Assembly (NCBI RefSeq): GCF_018274385.1
Contig: NZ_JAAFYZ010000102.1
Span: 1 to 33,834, forward strand
DNA: 33,834 nucleotides
Origin: Catenulispora pinistramenti
Lineage (GTDB): Bacteria > Actinomycetota > Actinomycetes > Streptomycetales > Catenulisporaceae
Direction: 5' to 3'
Part shown: piece after piece, positions 6,824-15,060 of the stretch
How the letters are laid out: each line of letters begins with the position of its first letter
How positions within the stretch are numbered: the stretch's first letter is position 1
Translations under genes and position numbers: made by a program
The notes under the pieces: model-generated
The model's database searches: none
What the model was told of the DNA's origin: nothing
The model's input: the letters and a program-made list of their open reading frames with translations, nothing else

Positions 6824-9286
6824 TCAGCCGGCCTTGGCCGGGCTCGTCACGTACCCGATGGGCACCTCCACCGGAGTCCCCGAGCCGTCGCGGCGGGGGT
6901 CCACCGGCGGCAGCGGGACCGGCGTGCCGTTCTCCGTGCAGGCGTACGCCGGCGCGTTCACCGCCCAGGCGGCCACCAGCCGGTGCTCGCCCTTCAGGAA
7001 GCGCTGGCAGCGCACGCCGCCGGTGGCCCGGCCCTTGGTCGGGTACAGGTCGAACGGCGTGGCCTTGATCGTGGTCGCGGTGTCGACCAGGGCGTCGTCG
7101 GAGCCGGCCATCGACACCACCAGGCCGTCCTGCCCGGGGTCGACCGCGCCGAAGAAGATCACCGAGGCGTCCTGCCCCAGGCTGATGCCGGCCATGCCGC
7201 CGGCCGGGCAGCCCTGCGGCCGGACCAGCGACGCCGAGAACTTCAGGAGCTGCGCGTCGTCGGTGATGAACGTCAGCTCCTCCTCGCCGGTGAGCAGTTC
7301 CGTGGCGCCGGCCACGGTGTCGCCGTCCTTGAGGGTGATGACCTCGAAGGAGTCGCGGTTCTTCGGGTAGTCCGGGGTGACCCGCTTCACCACGCCCTGG
7401 ACCGTGCCCAGGGCCAGGCCCGGGGACTCGGGGTTCAGCGAGCACAGGCACAGCACCCGCTCGTCCTCGTCCAGCCGGACGAACTCCGACACCGGGGCGC
7501 CGCCGGAAAGGCTCGGCGCCGCCTTGGCCGCCGAGTCCGGCAGCACCGGCAGGTCGATCACCGGGAACCGGATCAGCCGGCCGGTCGTGGTCACCGCGCC
7601 GACCTCGCCTCTTATCGTCGAGGTCACGATCGAGGCGACGGAGTCGTTCTTGCCGCGCTCACCGCCGGCGCCGATCTTGGTCGAGCCGGAGGCGGTGCGG
7701 GCCAGCAGGCCGGTCGCGGACAGCAGGACCGCCACCGGGTCGTCGCTGATCTCCAGCGGCCGGGCCTCGAACACCGGCAGCGCGCCCTCGACCAGGACGC
7801 TGCGGCGCGGGGTGGCGAACTGCTTGGAGATGGCGGCCAGCTCGTCGGAGACCACCTTGCGCAGCAGGGCGTCGGACTCCAGGATCGCCGTCAGGTCCCT
7901 GATCTCACCGGTCAGCTTGTCCCGCTCGGACTCCAGCTCCAGGGAGTCGAAGCGGGTCAGCCGGCGCAGCGGCGTGTCCAGGATGTACGTGGCCTGCTTA
8001 TCCGACAAGGCGAAGGCGGCCATCAGGTTTTCCTTGGCCGCCGCGGCGTCGTCGGACTCCCGGATCAGCCGGATCACCCGGTCGATGTCGATCAGCGCGA
8101 TCAGCAGGCCCTCGACCAGGTGCAGCCGGTCCATGCGCTTGGTGCGGCGGAACTCGGTGCGGCGCCGGACCACCTCGAAGCGGTGGTCGAGGTAGACCTC
8201 CAGCAGCTCCTTCAGGCCCAGCGTCAGCGGCTGGCCGTCGACCAGCGCCACGTTGTTGATGCCGAAGGACTCCTCCAGCGGGGTCAGCTTGTACAGCTGC
8301 TCCAGGACCGCCTCGGGGTTGAAGCCGGCCTTGATCTCGATGACCAGCTTCAGGCCGTTGAACCGGTCGGACAGGTCCTTCAGGTCGGTGATGCCCTGGA
8401 TCTTCTTGGCCTGCACCAGCTCCTTGACCTTGGCGATCACCTTCTCCGGGCCGGTGTTGAAGGGCAGCTCGGTGACCACGATGCCCTCGCGGCGCGGCGT
8501 GACCTTCTCGATCGAGGCGGTGGCGCGCATCTTGAACACGCCGCGGCCGGTCTCGTAGGCGTCCCGGATGCCCTGCTCGCCGATGATCTGACCGCCGGTG
8601 GGCAGGTCCGGGCCCGGGACGAACCGCATCAGGTCGTCCAAGGTGGCGTCCGGGTGCTTGATCAGGTGCCGGGCGGCGGCCACCACCTCGCCCAGGTTGT
8701 GCGGGGCCATGTTGGTGGCCATCCCGACCGCGATCCCGGCGGCGCCGTTGACCAGCAGGTTGGGGAACGCCGAGGGCAGGACCTGCGGCTCCTGCTCCTG
8801 GCCGTCGTAGTTCGGCCCGAACTCGACCGTGTCCTCGTCGATGGAGTCGGTCATTATCATCGCCGCGGGCGAGAGCCGGGCCTCGGTGTACCGCATGGCC
8901 GCCGGCGGGTCGTCGCCGCCCAGGGAGCCGAAGTTGCCGTGCCCGTCGACCAGCGGGATGCGCATCGCCCAGGACTGCGCCATGCGCACCAGCGAGTCGT
9001 AGATCGCGGTGTCGGAGTGCGGGTGCAGCTTGCCCATCACGTCGCCGACGACCCGTGCGCTCTTGACGTAGCCGCGATCGGGCCGCAGGCCCATGTCGTT
9101 CATCTGGAACAGGATCCGGCGATGGACCGGCTTGAGCCCGTCGCGCGCGTCGGGCAGGGCGCGCGAGTAGATGACCGAGTACGCGTACTCCCGATACGAG
9201 TCGGAGAGCTCGTCGGCGACATCGATGTCGACGATGCGTTCCTCGAAATCCTCGTCGGGCTCCGGGGTGGTGCTGCGGCGTGCCAT
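6824..9286 (-). CDS. parC: DNA topoisomerase IV / gyrase-like subunit A
   Basis: An 820-residue type IIA topoisomerase A subunit, which breaks and rejoins DNA as a heterotetramer with a GyrB/ParE ATPase (not in the window). The start MARRSTTPEPDEDFEERI and the LPDARDGLKPVHRRIL block match the second, ParC-type A subunit of actinomycetes. The active-site Tyr is Tyr133 in AAMRYTEARL. No canonical GyrA-box (QRRGGKG) is seen in the C-terminal half, which favours topoisomerase IV over gyrase. The quinolone-determining region reads HPHSDTAIYD (residues 88-97): the usual HPHG glycine is Ser91, Thr93 is at the E. coli Ser83 position and Asp97 at Asp87. A ribosome-binding AGGAG lies about 11 nt upstream of the ATG. 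Confidence 0.92.
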   Translation of the reverse strand: MARRSTTPEPDEDFEERIVDIDVADELSDSYREYAYSVIYSRALPDARDGLKPVHRRILFQMNDMGLRPDRGYVKSARVVGDVMGKLHPHSDTAIYDSLVRMAQSWAMRIPLVDGHGNFGSLGGDDPPAAMRYTEARLSPAAMIMTDSIDEDTVEFGPNYDGQEQEPQVLPSAFPNLLVNGAAGIAVGMATNMAPHNLGEVVAAARHLIKHPDATLDDLMRFVPGPDLPTGGQIIGEQGIRDAYETGRGVFKMRATASIEKVTPRREGIVVTELPFNTGPEKVIAKVKELVQAKKIQGITDLKDLSDRFNGLKLVIEIKAGFNPEAVLEQLYKLTPLEESFGINNVALVDGQPLTLGLKELLEVYLDHRFEVVRRRTEFRRTKRMDRLHLVEGLLIALIDIDRVIRLIRESDDAAAAKENLMAAFALSDKQATYILDTPLRRLTRFDSLELESERDKLTGEIRDLTAILESDALLRKVVSDELAAISKQFATPRRSVLVEGALPVFEARPLEISDDPVAVLLSATGLLARTASGSTKIGAGGERGKNDSVASIVTSTIRGEVGAVTTTGRLIRFPVIDLPVLPDSAAKAAPSLSGGAPVSEFVRLDEDERVLCLCSLNPESPGLALGTVQGVVKRVTPDYPKNRDSFEVITLKDGDTVAGATELLTGEEELTFITDDAQLLKFSASLVRPQGCPAGGMAGISLGQDASVIFFGAVDPGQDGLVVSMAGSDDALVDTATTIKATPFDLYPTKGRATGGVRCQRFLKGEHRLVAAWAVNAPAYACTENGTPVPLPPVDPRRDGSGTPVEVPIGYVTSPAKAG

Positions 9287-9419
9287 CTTCGGTGCGGCTC
9301 CTGCTTCTCGCGCTGCGATGCGGGTGACGCCCTATTGTTGCGCGTCGTTCCGACAGCGTGGTGCAGGAGGGCGCGGAGTAGGCAACCTCCTAAGCTTTCG
9401 CACGTCTAGACGGATGGAA

Positions 9420-9751
9420 ATGTCAGGTGACTGGGGAGGGTGTACGAAGGCCAGGATCATGGCCGGGCTGGCGTTCGCGGGCGTGGCGCTCGCGGGATGT
9501 TCGAGCACGTCGAGCAGCGGTTCGGCGCAATCGGCAGCGACCACCGGGGCGCCGTCCGCCACGACGGCGAGCACGACGGCGGCGGATGCGGCGGTCGGCG
9601 ATACGAGTTCATCGGCGGTGAGCTCGGGCGGTGCGACGAGTTCGGGCGCGGCGGGTGGACTTGTCCTCCAACGGCGCGGACAGCTTCGCCGGGGGGCGAT
9701 GGCATGGACCCGAAGATGGCCTGGGACGCGGTCCTGGACGCGAACAGGTAG
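9420..9751 (+). pseudogene. Small Ser/Thr-rich lipoprotein, apparently frameshifted twice
   Basis: An ATG at 9420 (alternatives 9414 and 9459) opens a frame with a lipoprotein signal, MAGLAFAGVALAGC, whose lipobox is LAGC. A Ser/Thr/Ala-rich linker follows. From about 9652 this frame turns Arg-rich. Good actinomycete codon usage continues first in the +1 frame (VDLSSNGADSFAGG). After a G6 run at 9691-9696 it continues in the next frame (DGMDPKMAWDAVLDANR, TAG at 9749-9751). Removing one G near 9652 and one from the G6 run would restore a single secreted lipoprotein of about 110 residues. Whether this is real decay or a sequence error cannot be told here. No known domain is recognised. It is transcribed divergently from the topoisomerase gene. 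Confidence 0.5.
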
Positions 9752-9818
9752 GGCCCGCGGGCCCGCCGCCGATCACCGTCCACCTGTCCGCCGTGAGCGA
9801 TCGCGCCCGATAATCGGG
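9751..9818 (+). terminator. Palindromes after the lipoprotein gene
   Basis: GGGCCCGCGGGCCC (9751-9764) starts on the last base of the TAG stop. CCCGATAATCGGG (9806-9818) is a second near-perfect palindrome before the DUF5998 gene. The first could stall transcription. The second sits in the promoter region of the next gene and could instead be an operator. Evidence is limited to the symmetry. Confidence 0.3.
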
Positions 9819-9894
9819 TGATAACGGCCCCGCGCGTCACGCTTCCGTGCGGCATGGGGCCCGCAGCCGGGCCCGCAGGTGTCAGGATGGACCC

Positions 9895-10563
9895 ATGCCC
9901 AACTCGCAGCCGTCCTCGTCAGCCCGTCCCGCCCACGGCGACCTGATCGCCGCCATCGAGCGCAGCGGTTACTACCCCGCGCTGGTGGCCGAGGCCGTCG
10001 AGGACGCGGTCGGCTCCGAGGCGGTGCTCGGCCATCTCGTGCACCAGGAGACCACCTTCGACGCCGACGAGGTGCGAAGGCACGTCACCGTGCTGGCCGT
10101 GACCCCGACCAGGCTGATCGCCGGGCACACCGACGAGTACGGCTCCGACGACCCGATGGCCCCGGTGCCGCCCGGCTCCCCGGACGCGGTGGCCGGGGCG
10201 AAGGCGTACGCGACCACCTCCACCGAGACCGTGCCCCTGCACCGCATCTCCTCGGTGGTGGTCAGCCGGGTGGTCGAGGACCCGGCCAGCCACCGGCCCG
10301 GCACCCCGCCGCGCGAGGTGGTGCTGACCATCGGCTGGGGCGTGGTGAGCCGGCTGGACCTGGAGCCGGCCAACTGCGGCGACCCGCACTGCGACGCCGA
10401 CCACGGCTACACCGGCACCGCCACCGCCGACGACGTGATGATCCGGGTCTCGGCCGAGGCCGACGGCGCCGACGCGGTGGCCGAGACCCTGGCCTTCGCC
10501 CGCGCGCTGACCGACGTCGTCACCGACACCGGCACCGCCGCCGGCACCCGGTCCGGGCGCTGA
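9895..10563 (+). CDS. DUF5998 family protein
   Basis: A 222-residue protein matching a conserved actinomycete family of unknown function. Recognisable blocks are IERSGYYPALVAEAVEDAV, the segment from HLVHQETTFDADEVRRH, ATTSTETVPLHRISSVVVSRVV, PREVVLTIGWGVVSRLDLEP and a short Cys/His cluster, CGDPHCDADHGYTG. The cluster (two Cys plus His/Asp) might bind a metal, which is my inference. The ATG at 9895 is preferred: AGGATGG lies just upstream, and the family begins close to this point. It is likely co-transcribed with the phosphatase-superfamily gene 19 nt downstream; this order is, as far as I recall, conserved near parC in streptomycetes. Confidence 0.85.
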   Translation: MPNSQPSSSARPAHGDLIAAIERSGYYPALVAEAVEDAVGSEAVLGHLVHQETTFDADEVRRHVTVLAVTPTRLIAGHTDEYGSDDPMAPVPPGSPDAVAGAKAYATTSTETVPLHRISSVVVSRVVEDPASHRPGTPPREVVLTIGWGVVSRLDLEPANCGDPHCDADHGYTGTATADDVMIRVSAEADGADAVAETLAFARALTDVVTDTGTAAGTRSGR

Positions 10564-10582
10564 GGCCGGGGTACCGAACCGC

Positions 10583-11773
10583 GTGAACCCGCCCGGAGGG
10601 TCCGGTCCCGACCGGTCCGATCTCGTCCTGCCCGCCTACGGCCGCGGCGCCCTGTCCGACCTCCTCCCCGCCGTCCTGGCCGCCCTCGGCGTCCCCGGCG
10701 CGCCCAACCCCCTCGGCCTGGCCCCGACCCGCCGCGCCTGCGTCTTCCTGGTCGACGGCATGGGTGCCCGCCTCATCGAGCGCAACGCCGAACTCGCGCC
10801 CTACCTGGCCAAGGCCCTGCGCGCCAACCGCGACCTGACCGCCGGCTTCCCCTCCACCACCGCGGCCAGCATCGGCTCCCTGGGCACCGGCCTGCCCTCC
10901 GGGGCCAGCGGCATGCTCGGCTACCGCGTCCTGGTCCCCGGCACCTCCCGGATGATCAACCTCCTGCGCTGGGACGTCCCGGTCGACCCGCTGGAATGGC
11001 AGCCGCACGAGACCGTCTTCGAGCGCGCCGAACGCGAAGGCATCGAAGTCACCCAGGTCACCGCGGCCCGCTTCCAGGACTCCGGCCTGACCCGCTCGGT
11101 GCTGCGCGGCGGCGCCTTCACCGGCGCCGAATCCCTCCCCAACCGCGTGGCAGGCGCCCTGGAGACGCTCAAGGACGCCGCCGACCGCGACGCCCGAGCC
11201 CTGGTCTACCTCTACTACGCGGACCTCGACGCCGCCGGCCACCTCAACGGCGTCGACTCCGAGAGCTGGCGCGGCCAGCTGGCGGTCGTGGACGCCACGG
11301 TCCGCGAACTGGTCGACCGGCTCCCGGCGGGCACCACGCTGTACGTCACCGCCGACCACGGCATGGTCGACGTCCCGGCCGACCGGCGCGTGGACGTGGA
11401 CGAGGACCCGGAGCTCCAGGTCGGCGTGCGGCTGCTGGGCGGCGAGGGCCGGGCCCGGCACGTGTACGCGAAGCCGGGCGCGGCGCGCGACGTGCTGCAG
11501 ATCTGGCGCGAGGCGCTGGAGGACGTGGCCGTGGTGCGGTCGCGGGACGAGGCGATCTACGAGGGCTGGTTCGGCCCGCCGGAGGCGGTGGACGAGCGGC
11601 TGGCGCCGCGGATCGGGGACGTGGTCGCGGCGCTGTTGGCGGACTGGGCTGTGGTGGCCACACGGCGGGAGAAGCTGGAGTCCCGGCTGTTGGGGATGCA
11701 CGGGTCGCTGTCGGCGGCTGAGCAGGAGATCCCGTTGTTGGTGTTCGGGGCGGGGGCAGTCGCCTCCGGATGA
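10583..11773 (+). CDS. Alkaline phosphatase superfamily (nucleotide pyrophosphatase/phosphodiesterase-like) protein
   Basis: A 396-residue protein with a GTG start. The metal-site aspartate is in CVFLVDGMG (Asp58). The nucleophile loop FPSTTAASIGSLGTGLP (residues 89-105) has the Thr expected of phosphodiesterase/nucleotide pyrophosphatase members. Further metal ligands are in YADLDAAGHLNG and TADHGMVD. The superfamily hydrolyses phosphomonoesters or diesters with two metal ions; the substrate is unknown. No signal peptide or lipobox is seen, so it is probably cytosolic, unlike classical PhoA. It follows DUF5998 by 19 nt and overlaps the downstream sulfurtransferase gene by 4 nt (ATGA), so all three appear to form one operon. 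Confidence 0.88.
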   Translation: MNPPGGSGPDRSDLVLPAYGRGALSDLLPAVLAALGVPGAPNPLGLAPTRRACVFLVDGMGARLIERNAELAPYLAKALRANRDLTAGFPSTTAASIGSLGTGLPSGASGMLGYRVLVPGTSRMINLLRWDVPVDPLEWQPHETVFERAEREGIEVTQVTAARFQDSGLTRSVLRGGAFTGAESLPNRVAGALETLKDAADRDARALVYLYYADLDAAGHLNGVDSESWRGQLAVVDATVRELVDRLPAGTTLYVTADHGMVDVPADRRVDVDEDPELQVGVRLLGGEGRARHVYAKPGAARDVLQIWREALEDVAVVRSRDEAIYEGWFGPPEAVDERLAPRIGDVVAALLADWAVVATRREKLESRLLGMHGSLSAAEQEIPLLVFGAGAVASG

Positions 11774-12741
11774 GTGCCAGTATGGCGACTATGCGCGAAC
11801 CTGAGACCTCTCCGCTGATCAGCACGGATCAGCTCGCCGCCGACCTGGCCGTCGACCCCGCCGAACAGGCTGACCACGCCGACCACGCCGACCAGGCGCC
11901 GATCGTGCTGGACATCCGCTGGAAGCTCGGCGAGCCCAGCGAGTACGGGCACGGGGAGTACCTGAAGGGGCACATCCCGGGCGCGCGCTACATCAGCCTG
12001 GACCAGGACCTGGCTGAGCACCCTGACTCGCCGGTCGGGGCCCGCGGTCGGCATCCGCTGCCGGACCCGGAGCGCTTCGCCGCCGCGATGCGCCGCGCCG
12101 GGGTCCGCACCGACCGGCCGGTCGTCGTGTACGACGGTGGCGACAGTACCCAGGCCGCCCGCGCCTGGTGGTTGCTGCGCCACCACGGCCACCCCGACGT
12201 GCGGGTCCTGGACGGTGGCTTCGCGGCCTGGAGCGCGGCCGGCGGGCCGGTCGAGCAGGGCGAGCCGCCAGCAGGGGCCGCAGGGGCCGCAGGGGTCGCC
12301 GGGGCCGCCGAAGGCGACTTCGCGCCGGCCGAGCGCGGCGTGTTCGCCGTGCTGGACCACGACGGCGCCGCCGCGGTCGCCGCGTCCGGAACGCTGCTGG
12401 ACGCTCGCGCCGGGGCCCGCTACCGGGGCGAGACCGAGCCGGTCGATCCGGCCGCCGGGCACGTCCCCGGGGCGGTGTCGGCGCCGACCACCGAGAACCT
12501 GGACCCGGACGGCCGCTTCCTGTCGGCCGTCGCGCTCAAGGAGCGCTTCGACCGCCTGGGAAGCCAGGCGTGGGACGCGGACGGGGTCGCCGTGTACTGC
12601 GGTTCCGGCGTCACCGCGACGCACGAGATCCTGGCGATGGCCGTGGCCGGCATCTCCCCGGAGAGCGTGGCGTTGTACGAGGGCTCCTGGAGCGGCTGGG
12701 CTTCCGACCCGTCACACCCCGTGGCCACCGGCGACGCCTGA
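11770..12741 (+). CDS. Thiosulfate/3-mercaptopyruvate sulfurtransferase (two rhodanese domains)
   Basis: A 323-residue protein from the ATG at 11770, which overlaps the previous stop as ATGA; ATGs at 11782 and 11791 are alternatives. The N-terminal rhodanese domain (about 15-160) has the substrate loop degenerated to VVVYDGGDSTQAARAWW, with no cysteine, as is normal for the non-catalytic half. The C-terminal domain carries the active-site loop C-G-S-G-V-T with Cys277, which accepts sulfane sulfur. Such enzymes move sulfur from thiosulfate or mercaptopyruvate to cyanide or thiols. Two simple repeats disturb otherwise ordinary sequence: Asp-His-Ala near residue 37 and Ala-Gly-rich near residue 175 (linker between domains). 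Confidence 0.9.
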   Translation: MSASMATMREPETSPLISTDQLAADLAVDPAEQADHADHADQAPIVLDIRWKLGEPSEYGHGEYLKGHIPGARYISLDQDLAEHPDSPVGARGRHPLPDPERFAAAMRRAGVRTDRPVVVYDGGDSTQAARAWWLLRHHGHPDVRVLDGGFAAWSAAGGPVEQGEPPAGAAGAAGVAGAAEGDFAPAERGVFAVLDHDGAAAVAASGTLLDARAGARYRGETEPVDPAAGHVPGAVSAPTTENLDPDGRFLSAVALKERFDRLGSQAWDADGVAVYCGSGVTATHEILAMAVAGISPESVALYEGSWSGWASDPSHPVATGDA

Positions 12742-12797
12742 CCCGGCCGCCCAAGCCTCCTGAGACGCAAGTCACCGCTGCGCCGGGCCTCGCCACG

Positions 12798-12828
12798 TTG
12801 ACCGCCACCCGCGCTGTCCTGCTAACTT
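12798..12828 (+). promoter_or_regulatory. Candidate promoter of the efe locus
   Basis: A TTGACC hexamer (12798-12803) is followed 19 nt later by TAACTT (12823-12828). The spacing is slightly long. The -10 candidate overlaps the first iron box, which fits repression by an iron-dependent regulator. Confidence 0.5.
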
Positions 12829-12860
12829 AGGCACGCCTTAGTTCGTTAAGGCATACCTAA
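12827..12860 (+). promoter_or_regulatory. Two adjacent DtxR/IdeR (DmdR)-type iron boxes
   Basis: TTAGGCACGCCTTA (12827-12840) and TTAAGGCATACCTAA (12846-12860) each resemble the TTAGG...CCTAA dyad bound by Fe(II)-loaded DtxR-family repressors (IdeR, DmdR1). They lie about 45-75 nt before the EfeU-EfeO start in an AT-rich island within very GC-rich DNA. Derepression of the efe genes under iron limitation is the expected outcome. Confidence 0.8.
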
Positions 12861-12903
12861 CTTCAATCGGCGGACGCCGGGTGACCAGAAGGGGCGGGGC
12901 GCG

Positions 12904-14997
12904 GTGCTGTCGGATGCCTTCCCGAGTTTCCTGATCGGACTCCGAGAAGGGTTGGAAGCCGGGCTCGTCGTCTCCATCCTGCTCGCCTCGCTGGCCAAGG
13001 CCGGGCGCCGGGACCGCGCGGGGTCGGTGTGGCTGGGGGTCGCGGCGGCCGCCGCGCTGAGCCTGTCGTTCGCGGCGGTCCTCACTTTCACCTCCGCGCA
13101 TCTGCCGCCCAAGGCGCAGGACGTCTTCGGCGGCGTGATGGCGCTGCTGGCGGTCACGTTCGTCACCACGATGGTGTTCTGGATGCGGCGGGCCAGCGCC
13201 TCGATGTCCGGGGACCTGAAGGCGAAGTTGGCCGCCGCCCTGGGCGCCAGCACCGGGATGCTGGTGTTCACGGCGTTCGCGGCGGTGGCGCGTGAGGGCC
13301 TGGAGACCGCGCTGTTCCTGTGGACGACGGCCCAGACCGCGCACGAGAAGAGCGGGCCGGGGATCGGGGCGGTCGCCGGGATCGCGGTGGCCGCGCTGCT
13401 GTGCTGGGGGCTGTACCACCGGGCGCTGAAGCTGAACCTCGCCCGGTTCTTCAAGATCACCGGGTTCGTGCTGGTGGTCATCGCGGCCGGGGTGCTCGCC
13501 TACGGGCTGACGGACCTGCAGGAGAGCGGCGCCGTCGGCGGGTTCACGTCCTACGCCTGGGACCTGACCGCGCACCTGGACCCGAACGCCTGGTACTCGC
13601 AGGTGGTCGCCGGGACGCTGAACCTGACGCCGAAGATGACCTGGCTGTCGGTGGTCGGTTACGTGGCGTACCTGGCGCCGGTGATGTTCTTCTACCTGCG
13701 GCCGGCCGCTGCGGCGGTCCGTCCCGCTCCCAAGACCGCCGAGGCGGTCACGCCGGTTCAGAACCCTGAAGTCCCTGAACCGGCTGCCACCCCGGCCGCC
13801 TCGGCTCCTGCCCCCGCCTCCCGCAAGCCGACCCCGCGCTGGGCCCTGGGCACCGCGATCGTCGCGGTCCCGGCGGTGGTCGCCGGCGCCGTGATCGTCG
13901 CGGTCGGCCCCGACTCGGGGAGCAAGGGCGCGCAGACCATCGAGGTCTCCTCGGCGTCCTGCGGCAAGGGCTTCGGCGACCTGACCACCGGCGAGCACGT
14001 GTTCCAGATGAAGAACACCGGCGACGTGGCGGCCGAGGTCTACCTGATGGACCCGTCGAGCAGTGCGGTCTACGGCGAGATCGAGGGCCTGGCGCCGGGC
14101 ACCACCCGGCCGATGACCGCCACGATAGGCACCGGCACGTATGCCTGGCGCTGCGTCCCGAACGGCAAGGACGCGGTCACCTCGGAGTCCAAGCGGGCCA
14201 GCGGCACCGGCAGCAGCACGACCGCGGTCGTGCCGATCACCGAGAAGGACCTGGAAGCCCCGCTGGACCAGTATCGCGCCTATGTCACCTCGCACCTGAG
14301 CGAGCTGGCCGGCTACACCGACACGCTGAAGCAGGACGTGGACGCCGGCGACCTGCCGAAGGCCGAGCAGGACTGGCTGACCGCGCACCTGGCGTACAAC
14401 CGGCTCGGCGCCGCGTACGGCACCTTCCAGGACTGGGACAAGAAGATCGACGGCCGCGCCGACGGCCTCACCGGCAAGGTCCAGGACCCGGACTTCACCG
14501 GCTTCCACCGCCTGGAGTACGGACTCTGGCACGGCGAGGCGGCGGCGGCCCTGGCCCCGGTCGCCGACCAGCTGGCCGCCGACGTCCACGGCCTGGTCGG
14601 CGACTGGCCCAAGCAGGACTTCGACCCCGCCGACCTGCCGCTGCGGGCCCACGAGATCCTGGAGAACACCCTCCAGTTCCAGCTCACCGGCGACGCCGAC
14701 TACGGCTCGGGCAGCACGCTGGCCACCGCCGACGCCAACCTGACCGGCACCCGCGAGGTGCTGAGCGTGATCAGGCCCCTGGTCCAGGCCCGCGACCCGC
14801 GGGGGCTGGCCGGGATCGACAGCTGGCTCGACCGCTTCGGCACGGTCGTGAACGCGGCCAAACAGCCCGACGGCACCTGGACCCCGGTGGCCCAGCTCGA
14901 CCCGGCGGCGCGCCAGAAGCTGAACGGGACGCTGGGGGAGCTGCTGGAGCAGCTGTCGGTGGTGCCGGACCTGCTGGAGATCCGGAAGGCGACGTGA
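12904..14997 (+). CDS. efeU-efeO: EfeU-EfeO fusion: ferrous/ferric iron permease joined to its periplasmic-type iron-binding partner
   Basis: A 697-residue protein with a GTG start. Residues 1-270 are an FTR1/EfeU permease with two iron-binding REGLE motifs (14-18 and 130-134) and about seven membrane segments. A Pro/Ala-rich linker (270-312) and one more hydrophobic segment (about 313-335) lead into the extracytoplasmic part. This has an EfeO cupredoxin-like domain (about 343-440, with Cys353 and Cys417) and then an imelysin/M75-type helical domain with the GxHxxE motif GFHRLE at 533-538. EfeU and EfeO are usually separate proteins, with EfeO secreted or lipid-anchored; here one chain tethers EfeO to the pore. 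The gene is downstream of two iron boxes and 63 nt upstream of efeB. Confidence 0.92.
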   Translation: MLSDAFPSFLIGLREGLEAGLVVSILLASLAKAGRRDRAGSVWLGVAAAAALSLSFAAVLTFTSAHLPPKAQDVFGGVMALLAVTFVTTMVFWMRRASASMSGDLKAKLAAALGASTGMLVFTAFAAVAREGLETALFLWTTAQTAHEKSGPGIGAVAGIAVAALLCWGLYHRALKLNLARFFKITGFVLVVIAAGVLAYGLTDLQESGAVGGFTSYAWDLTAHLDPNAWYSQVVAGTLNLTPKMTWLSVVGYVAYLAPVMFFYLRPAAAAVRPAPKTAEAVTPVQNPEVPEPAATPAASAPAPASRKPTPRWALGTAIVAVPAVVAGAVIVAVGPDSGSKGAQTIEVSSASCGKGFGDLTTGEHVFQMKNTGDVAAEVYLMDPSSSAVYGEIEGLAPGTTRPMTATIGTGTYAWRCVPNGKDAVTSESKRASGTGSSTTAVVPITEKDLEAPLDQYRAYVTSHLSELAGYTDTLKQDVDAGDLPKAEQDWLTAHLAYNRLGAAYGTFQDWDKKIDGRADGLTGKVQDPDFTGFHRLEYGLWHGEAAAALAPVADQLAADVHGLVGDWPKQDFDPADLPLRAHEILENTLQFQLTGDADYGSGSTLATADANLTGTREVLSVIRPLVQARDPRGLAGIDSWLDRFGTVVNAAKQPDGTWTPVAQLDPAARQKLNGTLGELLEQLSVVPDLLEIRKAT

Positions 14998-15060
14998 GCG
15001 GGGTCTGACGCCCGCCCCCGGAACGCCGACCGCCGACTCCGCAGATGAAAGTGCTTTGAG

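Noticed and set aside
9440..9751. Alternative intact 103-codon frame from GTG 9440, which has a good GGGAGG in front
   Set aside because: Its first two thirds are Arg/Gly/His-rich with no signal, while the overlapping frame has a clear lipoprotein signal. Only its last ~17 codons look genuine.
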